A program made the translations under genes and the position numbers. Under the pieces are notes generated by a model. The model was given only the letters and a program-made list of their open reading frames with translations. It was not told the DNA's origin and made no database searches. DNA of 64,000 nt, from the NCBI GenBank assembly GCA_030695565.1, contig JAUYRZ010000085.1, forward strand, positions 156,389-220,388. The letters are read 5' to 3'. Source of the DNA: Archangium sp. GTDB taxonomy: Bacteria; Myxococcota; Myxococcia; Myxococcales; Myxococcaceae. Below are positions 33,092 to 42,262 of this stretch, piece after piece. Numbering within the stretch: the stretch's first letter is position 1; each line of letters opens with the position of its first letter.

Positions 33092-36000
33092 TCAGTGCTC
33101 GAACTTGAAGAGGTCTTCCACGTCGCGTTCGGTGAGCGCCTTGCCCACGTCCGCGTCGGTACCGAGCACGCCTGCCGCCAGCTCTCGTTTGCGCTGCTGC
33201 AGCCCGAGGATCTTCTCCTCGACCGTGCCGCGGGTGATGAGCTTGTAGGAGAACACCGCGCGCGTCTGACCGATGCGGTGGGTTCGATCGGTGGCCTGAT
33301 CTTCCACGGCCGGGTTCCACCACGGGTCGTAGTGGATGACGTAGTCGGCGGCGGTGAGGTTGAGGCCCGTGCCACCCGCCTTGAGCGAGATGAAGAACAC
33401 GGGCGGGCCGGCCGGGTCGTTGAACGCGTCGACCTTGGCCATGCGGTCTTTGGTGCGGCCGTCGAGGTAGAGATACTTGAGCTGCTTCTCGTCGGCCTGC
33501 GTGGTGAGGATCTCCAGCATCTCGGTGAACTGGCTGAAGATGAGCGCGCGGTGGCCTTCGCGCACCAGCTCGTCGACGAGCTCTGAGAACCGCTCGAGCT
33601 TGGCCGAAGGCGGCAGCGCGGTACCCGGGGGCAGCTTGAGCAAGCGGGGATCGCAGCAGACCTGACGCAGCTTCATCAGCGCGGAGAGGATCGAGATGCG
33701 CGACTTGTTGAAGCCGAGCTTGTCGATCGAGTCGTAGACCTTGCGCTTGCTCTCTTCGAGCACCTCTCGGTACAGCGCCTGCTGGCCCGTATCCATGTCG
33801 ACCCAGGTGACCACTTCGGTCTTGGGGGGCAGGTCTTTGGCCACCTCGCTCTTGAGGCGCCGCATGATGAACGGGTGGATCTTCTTCTTGAGACGATCAC
33901 GCGTCTCGGTGTCGCCCTGCACCGTGATGGGGTGCTCGTAGCGTTCGTGGAAGCTCTCCGCGTTGCCCAGGAAGCCGGGCATGAGGAAGTCGAAGAGGCT
34001 CCACAGCTCGGTGAGGCGGTTCTCCAACGGCGTACCGGTCAACGCGATGCGGTGTTCGCCACCGACCGCCTTGCAGGCCTGGGCCGTGGCTGAGTCGGCG
34101 TTCTTGATGTTCTGCGCTTCGTCGAGAATGACGGTGCGGAAGTTGAGCTTCTTGAGCTCCTCCAGATCGCGGCGGATGAGGGCGTAGCTCGTCAGCACCA
34201 TGTCGACGTTCTGCAGCTTCTCGATGTTGTCGCGGCGATCCGCGCCATGCCAGGTGACGTAGGTCAGCTCAGGCGTGAAGCGTTCGATCTCGCGCTCCCA
34301 GTTGGGGAGCACCGAGGTGGGCGCGACCACCAGGCTGGGCGCCTGGCCCTGCTCTTTCCTGATCTTGAGCATCAGGGAGAGCGCCTGCACGGTCTTGCCC
34401 AGACCCATGTCGTCGGCGAGCACGCCCGACAACCCGTGGCGGAAGATGAACCAGAGCCAGGAGAGGCCGGCCTCCTGGTAGTGGCGCAGCTCGGCGTTCA
34501 GCCCCTCGGGCGCCTTCACCGGGGGAATGCCGTCGATCTCGCGCAGCTCGGCCATCGCGCGCTTGGCTTTGCCTTCGATCTCCACGTCGCTGAGGGTGGC
34601 GAGCAGGTCGAGGGCGGTGGCGTGGAAGAGCGGCAGGCGCGTGCGCGTCTTGCCGGGCATGGCGCCCGCTTCTTCGAGGAGCGTGGCGACGCGCTTGAGC
34701 TCTTCGACGTCGGCCTCGGCGAAGCTGCCGTCTTTGAGCGGGATGAACTTGCGGCCCGAGTCGAGGAACATGCGCACCGCGCCCAGGTCGACGCTCTGAT
34801 CTTCGCTGGTGAACTCGGCGTCGAGATCGAACCAGTTCACCGCCGTCATGTTGACGCGGATCTTGGGCTTGAGCTTCGCGCGCATCGTCACCCTGGGCGG
34901 TGAAGCGGCGAACACCTCCCACGACTTGGGCAGCTCGCTGCGCCCACGCGACCAGAAGTCGATCGCAGCGTCGCCGTGCGCCTCGAAGCTCATGCTCGCT
35001 TCGTCGAAGCGGAATCGCCGCTCGACCAGCTGACGGCCCGCGGCGCGCTCCAGCACTTCGTTCCGGAGGAAGAGCTTGCGGCCTTCTTCGGTCAGGCCGC
35101 TGGCGTAGCCCAGGTGCTGCGCGCTCGACGAGACCGGCACCGTGACGGCTTTCCCGTACCGCGCGGCCAGCTGCGCCTTCACGTAGTCAGGGCGGCCCTC
35201 GACGGTGAGCAGGAAGCTCGGCTCGGTGGTGTCGTCGACCTCGATGCCGTCGGCCTGCAACGACAGGCGGAACCGCGGCAGGTGCGCGGCGAAGAACGAG
35301 AGCACCCGATCGAGCTGCGCAGGAGGGAACGACATCGTCGGCTCGAGCAACCACTTGCGCAGCAAGCGCGCAGGGAAGTCGGGGTCGAGCACCCAGGCGT
35401 TCTGGCCCAGCAGCGCCCAGGTGCGTTGACCGCAGAGGATCACCGTGTCTTTGAGCGGCACCGACGAGTCGTCGGGCATCGCGATCTCGATGCGGGCGAC
35501 GGCGCCTTCGGGCGAGTTCTGCAGGCGGATGATCGGTCGCGCAGGCTCGGTGGGAAAGTTGAGCGCCGTGCCGCGGTAGATCACCCGGCGTGAGCGCATC
35601 ACGTCGAAGAGGTCAGCCAGCTCCTCGTCGTTGAGCACCACCTTGGAGTCGTAGCGGACCTCGTGCTCCGCCAGCTTCGCCAGCACCCGCTCGTCGGCCG
35701 GCGCGATGCGCGTGCCCGCGGTGAGGATGCGCTTGACCTGCACCGGGCCCTTGGCCGCTTGATCGGCGCGGCGCACGTCGATGATCCACACGCGGCCACC
35801 GGTGGTCGAAGGCGTGGGGGTCAACCGGTAGTGGAACTCGAGATCCGACTGGGCGGAAAGACCGAGCCAGTTCTCCAGCTTGGCCAACCCCGGAGGCGCG
35901 TCAGGCGACGGCTCAGCGACCGCATCGTCAGCGGCCGGCTCTTCTTCGGTGGTGGTGGGGGCGGCAGCACCGTCGGCGGGCGCGGGCGGCACACCTTCGA

Positions 36001-36328
36001 TCTCGGCCTTCGCGCGAACGCGGGCCAGGTAGACCAGGCCGGCGGCCACCACGTGCTGGCAGTGCGCTCCGTCTTTGTTCCACGCAGCGCAATTGCACAT
36101 CGACTCGATGGCGCCCTCGTTGGGGGCCAGCTGCACGGTGTACTTCTGGCCTTCACTGCCCGTCACGGTGGCCGCGATGCCCACGTCGGTACGCGCGAGG
36201 CCAGAGACGCGGCGCGCCTCGGCGTACTGCCTGCCCTTCTTGAAGGTCAGCGGCTGAACCTCTGCCTTGAGCGTCTTCAGCCAGGATCCATCGTCGGGGG
36301 GCAGCATCGTCACAGCTGAGTCGGTCAC
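33092..36328 (-). CDS. SWIM-domain SNF2-type helicase
   Basis: Large DNA-translocating ATPase of about 1078 residues. A SWIM zinc finger near residue 80 (CNC...CQHVV) is followed by an acidic linker and a long middle part. The SNF2 motor in the C-terminal half has Walker A DDMGLGKTVQ, DEAQ box ILDEAQNIKN, SLKAGGTGLNL and the final ATDRTHRIGQ motif. Such proteins (HepA/RapA-like class) remodel protein-DNA complexes. The start is uncertain. I use the GTG at 36328; the ATG at 36307 is possible. The frame stays open to 36637 but that part is antisense of slyX. recN follows on the same strand after a 97-base gap, where the LexA box lies. Confidence 0.9.
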   Translation of the reverse strand: MTDSAVTMLPPDDGSWLKTLKAEVQPLTFKKGRQYAEARRVSGLARTDVGIAATVTGSEGQKYTVQLAPNEGAIESMCNCAAWNKDGAHCQHVVAAGLVYLARVRAKAEIEGVPPAPADGAAAPTTTEEEPAADDAVAEPSPDAPPGLAKLENWLGLSAQSDLEFHYRLTPTPSTTGGRVWIIDVRRADQAAKGPVQVKRILTAGTRIAPADERVLAKLAEHEVRYDSKVVLNDEELADLFDVMRSRRVIYRGTALNFPTEPARPIIRLQNSPEGAVARIEIAMPDDSSVPLKDTVILCGQRTWALLGQNAWVLDPDFPARLLRKWLLEPTMSFPPAQLDRVLSFFAAHLPRFRLSLQADGIEVDDTTEPSFLLTVEGRPDYVKAQLAARYGKAVTVPVSSSAQHLGYASGLTEEGRKLFLRNEVLERAAGRQLVERRFRFDEASMSFEAHGDAAIDFWSRGRSELPKSWEVFAASPPRVTMRAKLKPKIRVNMTAVNWFDLDAEFTSEDQSVDLGAVRMFLDSGRKFIPLKDGSFAEADVEELKRVATLLEEAGAMPGKTRTRLPLFHATALDLLATLSDVEIEGKAKRAMAELREIDGIPPVKAPEGLNAELRHYQEAGLSWLWFIFRHGLSGVLADDMGLGKTVQALSLMLKIRKEQGQAPSLVVAPTSVLPNWEREIERFTPELTYVTWHGADRRDNIEKLQNVDMVLTSYALIRRDLEELKKLNFRTVILDEAQNIKNADSATAQACKAVGGEHRIALTGTPLENRLTELWSLFDFLMPGFLGNAESFHERYEHPITVQGDTETRDRLKKKIHPFIMRRLKSEVAKDLPPKTEVVTWVDMDTGQQALYREVLEESKRKVYDSIDKLGFNKSRISILSALMKLRQVCCDPRLLKLPPGTALPPSAKLERFSELVDELVREGHRALIFSQFTEMLEILTTQADEKQLKYLYLDGRTKDRMAKVDAFNDPAGPPVFFISLKAGGTGLNLTAADYVIHYDPWWNPAVEDQATDRTHRIGQTRAVFSYKLITRGTVEEKILGLQQRKRELAAGVLGTDADVGKALTERDVEDLFKFEH

Positions 36329-36442
36329 TGATGGGCGCTCTTGGGAAACGGGAACGGAAAGGGTGGCATTAACACGCGTTGACCGTGCCTGCACGCACCG
36401 ACTGGGTCCTGAACCGGCTGGACCTGTCATATAGGCGTCGTC

Positions 36443-36643
36443 ATGTCCGAGACCCGGCTCGCAGATCTGGAAGTGAAGTGCGCGCACCTCGAAAAGATGC
36501 TGGCCGACCTGTCCGAAGTGATGTGGCGCCAGCAGCAAGAGCTCGACGCGCTCAAGGACGGCTATCGGCAGGTCAGGGAGCGTCTCAAGGGTGACCCGGG
36601 CCTGGTCGACGCCAGCGTCACCGAGCGGCCGCCCCACTACTGA
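36443..36643 (+). CDS. slyX: SlyX-like protein
   Basis: Small coiled-coil protein of 66 residues. The heptad pattern (LADLEVKCAHLEKMLADLSE) and the end in PPHY are the hallmarks of SlyX. Its role is not known in any organism; in E. coli it lies near slyD. Here it diverges from the SNF2 gene and its stop abuts the stop of a convergent lipoprotein gene without a gap. Confidence 0.88.
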   Translation: MSETRLADLEVKCAHLEKMLADLSEVMWRQQQELDALKDGYRQVRERLKGDPGLVDASVTERPPHY

Positions 36644-37021
36644 CTACGGCGCCAGGAGGAATGGCGTCGATTCGAGCGTTTCCCGGGCGCCATCGGGCCC
36701 CTCGATCTGAGTCCGGTAGCGATAGCGGCCTTCCTGCAAGCCAGCCGGCAGAGGCCGCGACGTCCCCGTCGTCCAGCGCCCGCCTTCGAGGATCTCGAGG
36801 ATGGCCACGCAAAACGTTCCGTCTTTGGGATGGGCGACAGCGGTGCCTTCGGGCGCGAGCAACTCGACGAAGCACAGGTTGTAGCCAACCGGCGCCAACG
36901 AGCGGTTGGTCAGCGTCAAGGTCACCGATTCGCCCGATTGGTAGCTTTCTCTTTCCGTCGTCAGCCGCGCGTCGACTCCGCACGCCGTGATCGCGAGCGC
37001 CGCGAGACCCAGGGCTCTCAA
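36644..37021 (-). CDS. Small lipoprotein, BsuPI-inhibitor-like fold
   Basis: Lipoprotein of 125 residues. The signal peptide LRALGLAALAITAC ends in a lipobox (ITAC). The mature part, with SYQSGESVTLTLTNRSLAPV and a late GRYRYRTQIEG, looks like an immunoglobulin-like domain of the kind in intracellular proteinase inhibitors (BsuPI), but the match is loose. TTG start at 37021 overlaps the stop of the large lipoprotein gene as TTGA. The two genes very likely form an operon; the role is unknown. Confidence 0.65.
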   Translation of the reverse strand: MRALGLAALAITACGVDARLTTERESYQSGESVTLTLTNRSLAPVGYNLCFVELLAPEGTAVAHPKDGTFCVAILEILEGGRWTTGTSRPLPAGLQEGRYRYRTQIEGPDGARETLESTPFLLAP

Positions 37022-40000
37022 GGCTGCACCGTGAGGGTGAAGCGCCCGAAGGTGTTGGGCATCTCGCGGTTCCAGCCATCGACGACCAAGAAGTAGGTCT
37101 GCCCCTGCGTGACGGAGAACGCGAACGACTCGGGCACACCCGCGCCTGCCGCATCAGCGAAGCGAACACATTGCGCTGCACCACACGTGGGTTGCAGGAG
37201 CAGCAACGCCGCGTCGAACGTCGCTTCCGGAGAGACAGTGGCCGTCACCGTGCCGGTGGCCGTCGCGGTGTACTGGTAGACGAGATCGCGCGCGTCGAAG
37301 AACGAACGGCGGCACGCGGCTGAGTAGGTCAGCGCGGAGTAGTTGTCGGTCGCGCCAGAGGTATCGCCAGTCACCCCGGTCGGCCCTGCCAGCACCGCAG
37401 TCGGGGCCGCGCAGGTGTCATTCGCCGGCGGCACGGTGGCGGTGCGTTTGGTCACCGAGAGCGTGAACGCACCCGTGGCGTAGGAGTTCGAGTCGACGAA
37501 CAGGAAGTACGTCCCCGCGACTTGATTGGGGAGGTAGATGCGCAGCGGCCGCGAGGTGGACTCCGCCACGCACGCCAGCTCCGAGCCCGCGCTGAAGCTG
37601 GTGCACATGTTCGGCGAGCGCACGTAGAGCGTGGGCACCAGGGCGCTTCCGGTGGCCGGCGTCACGGTGACGTCGACGTCTTGAGCGCCACTCAACGTGT
37701 ACGAGTAGACGAGGTCGCGACCGAAGCGCCGGGGAATGAAGTCGGTGCCGCACGCCGGGGCGTTGTGCGTGGGCGCGTTGGAGTTGCTCGCTCCGAACGT
37801 GGTGCCCGAGACGGTGGCCACGTTGTTGGTGAAACTCAACGATTGTGCACCCGCACAATCATCGTTCGCAGGTGCGGCGGTCGGCGCGCTGCGCGTCACG
37901 GTCAGGGTGAACGCACCCGACGTCCCACCTGAAGAATCGACGAACACGAAGTAGGTGCCTGCGGCGAGGTTGGTCTGCTGCGTCGCCACGCCACCGACCT
38001 GGTTGAGACACACCACCTCGTCGGAGAGCAGCTGACTGGTGCAGTTGGTGCGGCGCACATAGAGCGCGGGAATGAGCGGCGAACCGGAGGCCGGGGTGAG
38101 GCTCAAGCTGACGTCTTGCGGCTGGGTGAGCGTGAATTGGTACACCACGTCGCGGCCGCTCTGCTTCGCGCTGGGGCTGCAGGTCGGCGACACGTCGCCC
38201 GCGTAGTTGTCGTTGGCGGCCTGCAAGGTGGACCCACTCACCGTGGCCACGTCACCGGTGAACGTCAGCAACTCAGGCGCGGTGCACGAGTCATTGGCGG
38301 GCGGCGGCGTGGGCGGCGCGGTGACCACCTCGAGCTGAAACGGCCCGCTGGTGTCGGCCGCTGAGTCGACCCACACGAAGTACGTGCCGGCAGGCTGATT
38401 GATGAGCGAGAGCCGGCCTTCGGTGGGCGCCAGCGGAGAGACGCAACCGCGCTCCCCTGCCCGGCTCGCATCGCCGCAGGTCGCCGCGCGCACCGAGACG
38501 ACGGGCTTGAAGGTCGGGCTCGCACCCGTCGGAGTGACCGAGATCGTCACGTCCTGCGCAGCGGTGAGGGTGTAGCTGAACACCACGTCACGCCCGGTGC
38601 CCCGCGCAGAATCGCTGCAGCTCGGGGTCAAATCACCCAGCACGTTTCCGTTCGTCGCCCAGGTCGTATCGCCCAGACCCGTTGCCGACGAGCCGCTGAA
38701 CGTGAGCTGAGTGGGCGCCGCGCAGGTGTCGTTATCGACGGTGGGGTTGGCGTCGATCTCGAGTTGGAAGGCCCCGGTGGTGCCGTCTGCGGAATCGACC
38801 GTCACGAAGTACGTGCCCGGCAGCTGCCCCGGCACGCTGGCCTGCACCGCCACCGCCGCCGAGCCCGCCTGACACGCGCTCTCGACGTTCGGAGCCAGAC
38901 ACGGCGTGCGAATCGACACCACGGGATGAAGCGCAGAGCCGGAGATCGGCCGGGCGACCACGGTCACGTTGCTGCGCGCGTTGAGCGTGTAGCTGTAGAC
39001 GAGATCGGGCCCGGCACTGCGCGCCGTGGCGCTGCACGAAGGCTCGGTGGTGTTGTCGTTGGTGGCGATGAGCGTGTTCCCCACCACCACCGAGCGCGTC
39101 ACGCTGCTGCCGTTCACCGTGAGCGCGGTGGCACTGGCGCAGGTGTCGTTCGAAGAGCTGGTCGACGGCGGCTGGAGCGACACCGTCAACGAGACCCGGC
39201 CGGGTGAACCGTTCGCCGACTCCACGAACAGGAAATAGGTGCCCACGGGCAACGAAGCAATCGAGAGCCCGGCAGACCCGCTCACCGGCGCATCACAGCC
39301 CAGCTGCGTTCCGGTGCAACCCGAGCGCAGGAAGACCACGGGCCGGGCGAGGCTGCCCGACGACGGCGCCACCGAGACCGTGAGCGACTGAACCGTGGTG
39401 GTGGTGAAGGTGTAGACGAGCTCGGCCCCCGCGGCGTTGCAGGTGCCCGCGGTGTCGTCGATGCCCTGCCCCGGCTCCGAAGAGATCGAGCTGGTTCCCG
39501 TACCTGAAGGAAGAATCACGCGCGCCGAAGCACAGGTGTCGTTGAGCGCGTTGCACTCGCCTGAACCCAGGTTGCATTCCCGGCCCGGCCCACACTCCGC
39601 GCTGGTGCTGCACGGCAGGCACTGCTGCGCATCGCAGATCGGCGTGGGGTTCAGACAGTCAGCGGTCGCCACGCAGCCGACGCACATACTCGTTCGCACG
39701 TCGCAGACGGGCACCGCCGACGACGGGCAGTGCGCGTCGAGGTAGCAATCGACGCAGGTGCGCGTGCTGGGCTCGCAGTGCTGAACGCCGAAACATTCCT
39801 GGTCGGAAGCGCAGCCCGCGTCGACCTCTCCGGCGTCCTGGCCCGCATCGAGGCCCGCATCAGTCCCCGCGTCGAGGCCCGCATCGACCCCAGCGTCCAC
39901 GCCCCCGTCGAAACCGGCGTCCACGCCTGCATCCGTGCCCGCATCAGACGAGCCCGCATCGAGGCCCGCATCTCGACCGCCATCGACCGGGGCCGCCGCG

Positions 40001-40137
40001 CACTGACCCGTTTGCGAATTGCACAAATCCGAGCCCGTGCACCGCACGCCCGCGCACTTGTCAGCGGGAGGATTCACCACCGGCCCAGGGCAGGCGCACA
40101 ACAGTCCGAAAACACTCAACAGAACGGCGCGTCGCAT
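37018..40137 (-). CDS. Large lipoprotein: Cys-rich head and six NDxC repeats
   Basis: Surface lipoprotein of 1039 residues. The ATG at 40137 starts a signal peptide MRRAVLLSVFGLLCAC with lipobox (LCAC). Then follow a Cys-rich knot, a 50-residue Asp-Ala-Gly repeat (DAGxDAG units), and more Cys-rich modules (about 100-200) like those of many myxobacterial lipoproteins. Six beta-rich domains of 120-135 residues each begin with NDTC, NDSC or NDDC and contain GTYFVFVDS-type strands, similar to bacterial pre-peptidase C-terminal (PPC) domains. No enzyme domain is present. A role in adhesion or cell-cell contact is a guess. It is coupled to the small lipoprotein downstream. Confidence 0.85.
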   Translation of the reverse strand: MRRAVLLSVFGLLCACPGPVVNPPADKCAGVRCTGSDLCNSQTGQCAAAPVDGGRDAGLDAGSSDAGTDAGVDAGFDGGVDAGVDAGLDAGTDAGLDAGQDAGEVDAGCASDQECFGVQHCEPSTRTCVDCYLDAHCPSSAVPVCDVRTSMCVGCVATADCLNPTPICDAQQCLPCSTSAECGPGRECNLGSGECNALNDTCASARVILPSGTGTSSISSEPGQGIDDTAGTCNAAGAELVYTFTTTTVQSLTVSVAPSSGSLARPVVFLRSGCTGTQLGCDAPVSGSAGLSIASLPVGTYFLFVESANGSPGRVSLTVSLQPPSTSSSNDTCASATALTVNGSSVTRSVVVGNTLIATNDNTTEPSCSATARSAGPDLVYSYTLNARSNVTVVARPISGSALHPVVSIRTPCLAPNVESACQAGSAAVAVQASVPGQLPGTYFVTVDSADGTTGAFQLEIDANPTVDNDTCAAPTQLTFSGSSATGLGDTTWATNGNVLGDLTPSCSDSARGTGRDVVFSYTLTAAQDVTISVTPTGASPTFKPVVSVRAATCGDASRAGERGCVSPLAPTEGRLSLINQPAGTYFVWVDSAADTSGPFQLEVVTAPPTPPPANDSCTAPELLTFTGDVATVSGSTLQAANDNYAGDVSPTCSPSAKQSGRDVVYQFTLTQPQDVSLSLTPASGSPLIPALYVRRTNCTSQLLSDEVVCLNQVGGVATQQTNLAAGTYFVFVDSSGGTSGAFTLTVTRSAPTAAPANDDCAGAQSLSFTNNVATVSGTTFGASNSNAPTHNAPACGTDFIPRRFGRDLVYSYTLSGAQDVDVTVTPATGSALVPTLYVRSPNMCTSFSAGSELACVAESTSRPLRIYLPNQVAGTYFLFVDSNSYATGAFTLSVTKRTATVPPANDTCAAPTAVLAGPTGVTGDTSGATDNYSALTYSAACRRSFFDARDLVYQYTATATGTVTATVSPEATFDAALLLLQPTCGAAQCVRFADAAGAGVPESFAFSVTQGQTYFLVVDGWNREMPNTFGRFTLTVQP

Positions 40138-40263
40138 GGGGTTTCGCGAGTGTATCCGCATCCCTACGCAACTCACCGGGGTCGAGGTACGACAATGTGT
40201 TCAACGTCTCATCCCGATTCAGCCTGTTAGCTTCCGCGCCCCGTCCCCAAGGAGCCCTGCACC

Positions 40264-41295
40264 ATGCCCACGAAGATCGGCGACTCGATCGCCCGCGCTC
40301 TCCGCGACAACCGCGTCTCCATCACCGAGGTGAAGTCGCTCATCACTCAGGCGAAGTCGCAGCCGCTGACCGCCGAGACGAAGGCTGAACTGCAGACGCT
40401 CCTCACCCAGCACGCCGACAAGTTCGGGGTGACCGCCACCCGCGATCTCCGCACCTTCCTGGGCAGCGCGAACATCACCCAGCCGCCCGCGCCCCCGGCG
40501 CCTCCCGTGCCCGCCACGCCGCGCGCGATCGCCGATCCCTCCGTGCTGACCAAGCACACCACCGACACCACGTGGAAGCCGGTGCAGGGCGGCACGCTGT
40601 TCGTCGATGGCGTGAACTTCGATGACGTGGTGCAGGGCTCGATCGCCAACTGCTACATGGTCGGCGCCTTCTCGGCCGTCGCGCAGGCGAACCCCGACGC
40701 GATCAAGAACGCCATCAAGGAGAACGGCGACGGCACGTACACCGTTCGGTTCTTCGAGAAGAGCTCCAGCGGCGCGATGAAGCCGGTCGAGGTCACCGTC
40801 GATGGCGATCTCCCGCAGAGCAGCATGGGCAGCGCCCGCTACGGCAAGGCCCGCGAGAGCAGCGAGCTGTGGGTCGGCGTGCTCGAGAAGGCCTACGCGC
40901 AGTGGAAGGGCGGCTACGAGACCATCGGCAATGGCGGCTACCCCGGCGAGGTGATCACCGCCCTCACCGGCAAGTCGACCTCGTACACCTCGAGCAAGTA
41001 CACCGACGCCAACACGCTCTTCACCAACATCCAGCGCGGCGCGACCAACCAGAAGCCGATGACCGCCCCCACGCACGGCAAAGAATCAGGCGTCGACTAC
41101 AACGGCACCGGCGTCTACGCGTGGCACGTCTACACCGTGCTCGGCGCGGTCGATGAAGGCGGCCAGAAGTACGTTCAGCTGCGCAACCCCTGGGGCAGCA
41201 CCGAGCCCGGCAGCGATGGCAAGAACGACGGCATCTTCAAGATGAAGCTCGATGACTTCGCCAAGCTGTACCAGGGCGTCGACATCGGCCAGTAA
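40264..41295 (+). CDS. Bacterial calpain-type cysteine protease
   Basis: Peptidase of family C2, 343 residues. The catalytic set is complete: Gln124 and Cys130 in QGSIANCYMVGAF, His288 in YAWHVYTVLGA and Asn308 in LRNPWGS. The N-terminal 70 residues are helical and a Pro/Ala linker (about 73-88) precedes the protease core. No signal peptide and no calcium-binding EF-hand are seen. The start ATG at 40264 has AAGGAG ten bases before. Calpains are rare in bacteria; a role in protein turnover or attack on other cells is open. It is followed 6 bases later by a beta-helix gene. Confidence 0.9.
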   Translation: MPTKIGDSIARALRDNRVSITEVKSLITQAKSQPLTAETKAELQTLLTQHADKFGVTATRDLRTFLGSANITQPPAPPAPPVPATPRAIADPSVLTKHTTDTTWKPVQGGTLFVDGVNFDDVVQGSIANCYMVGAFSAVAQANPDAIKNAIKENGDGTYTVRFFEKSSSGAMKPVEVTVDGDLPQSSMGSARYGKARESSELWVGVLEKAYAQWKGGYETIGNGGYPGEVITALTGKSTSYTSSKYTDANTLFTNIQRGATNQKPMTAPTHGKESGVDYNGTGVYAWHVYTVLGAVDEGGQKYVQLRNPWGSTEPGSDGKNDGIFKMKLDDFAKLYQGVDIGQ

Positions 41296-41301
41296 GCACC
41301 G

Positions 41302-42222
41302 ATGGATCTCGCTCAGGCCGTTCGAGCCGCCAAACCCCATGAGACCCTGCGGGTCCCCGCGGGGCGCTACACCGTCAACCTCGAGCTCACCAAGCCGATC
41401 ACGCTCCTGGCGACCGGCCAGGTGGTGCTCGACGGGTTGCACTCGGGTTCGGTCATTCGCATCACCACCGATGGGTTGGTGCGGCTCTCCGGGTTGATCC
41501 TCGTCGGGGGTACCGCGCCTGAAGCAGGTGGCGCCGTGTGCCTGCTCGAAGGCTCGCTGGAGATGGCCGACTGCACGCTGCGCTTCAACAAGGCGCCGCT
41601 CTACGGGGGCGGTGGGCTCTACGTGCGCGACGGCAAGGCGAAGGCGTCGCGCTGCCGCTTCGAAGCGAACACCGGGCGCCAGGGCGGGGCGATTCTCGTC
41701 GACGGGCTCGGTGAGCTGCGGCTGGAAGACTCGAGCGTGGTGCAGAACGCGGCGGTCGAAGGTGGCGGCCTCAAGGTGAAGGAGGGCGCGCGGCTCGAGG
41801 TGTTCGCCTGCACCATCGCGGACAACAAGGTGGTCGGTGAAGGGGCGACGGGTGGTGCGCTTCACGTGGGCGCGACCACCACTCGATCACCGACGATCAG
41901 CGTTTCGAATTCGATCATCTCCGAGCGGGCGGAGGGTGTGCCCTGCGTGTTCAATTCGCCGAATCATCCGGCGGCGTTGACGATCTCGAAGTCGTTGCTG
42001 CCGGCCTGGTGCAAGGCGATCGGCGGCGACAATGTGTTCGGCGAGCCGGGGTTCGTGATGAGCGGGACTGAGCCGTATCTGCTCGGTGAACGTTCGCCTG
42101 CGGTGGGTGCGGGTGAGCCCGCTTTGAAGGACTCGAAGGATCTTGCGGGGCGTGCTCGCAAGGGTTCTGACCTGGGCGCGTTCGGGTTCGTGGGTGGTTC
42201 GTCGGGCAATTTGCCTTACTGA
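41302..42222 (+). CDS. Right-handed beta-helix repeat protein
   Basis: Protein of 306 residues built of parallel beta-helix coils, as in pectate lyases and pectin-binding surface proteins. Typical coils read GGGLYVRDGKAKASRCRFEA and GGAILVDGLGELRLEDSS. No signal peptide is visible. No catalytic set is recognised. It lies 6 bases after the calpain gene and is surely in the same operon. It may be a substrate or partner of the calpain. Confidence 0.8.
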   Translation: MDLAQAVRAAKPHETLRVPAGRYTVNLELTKPITLLATGQVVLDGLHSGSVIRITTDGLVRLSGLILVGGTAPEAGGAVCLLEGSLEMADCTLRFNKAPLYGGGGLYVRDGKAKASRCRFEANTGRQGGAILVDGLGELRLEDSSVVQNAAVEGGGLKVKEGARLEVFACTIADNKVVGEGATGGALHVGATTTRSPTISVSNSIISERAEGVPCVFNSPNHPAALTISKSLLPAWCKAIGGDNVFGEPGFVMSGTEPYLLGERSPAVGAGEPALKDSKDLAGRARKGSDLGAFGFVGGSSGNLPY

Positions 42223-42227
42223 GAACG

Positions 42228-42257
42228 GCCCTCACCCTGACCCGAAGGGAGAGGGGA
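42228..42257. repeat. Degraded hairpin repeat
   Basis: Contains CCCTCACCCTGACC and CGAAGGGAGAGGGG in the order of the full element, but the left arm has lost about six bases (CTCTCC), so it can no longer fold a full hairpin. It lies between the convergent beta-helix and nadK genes. Confidence 0.6.
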
Positions 42258-42262
42258 TCTCA

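Noticed and set aside
36409..36424. Possible LexA box before slyX (CTGAAC on the plus strand)
   Set aside because: Only about 11 of 16 positions fit on the reverse strand and the CT start of the consensus is missing.
36329..36637. N-terminal extension of the SNF2 helicase
   Set aside because: This part is antisense of slyX and shows no protein-like composition.
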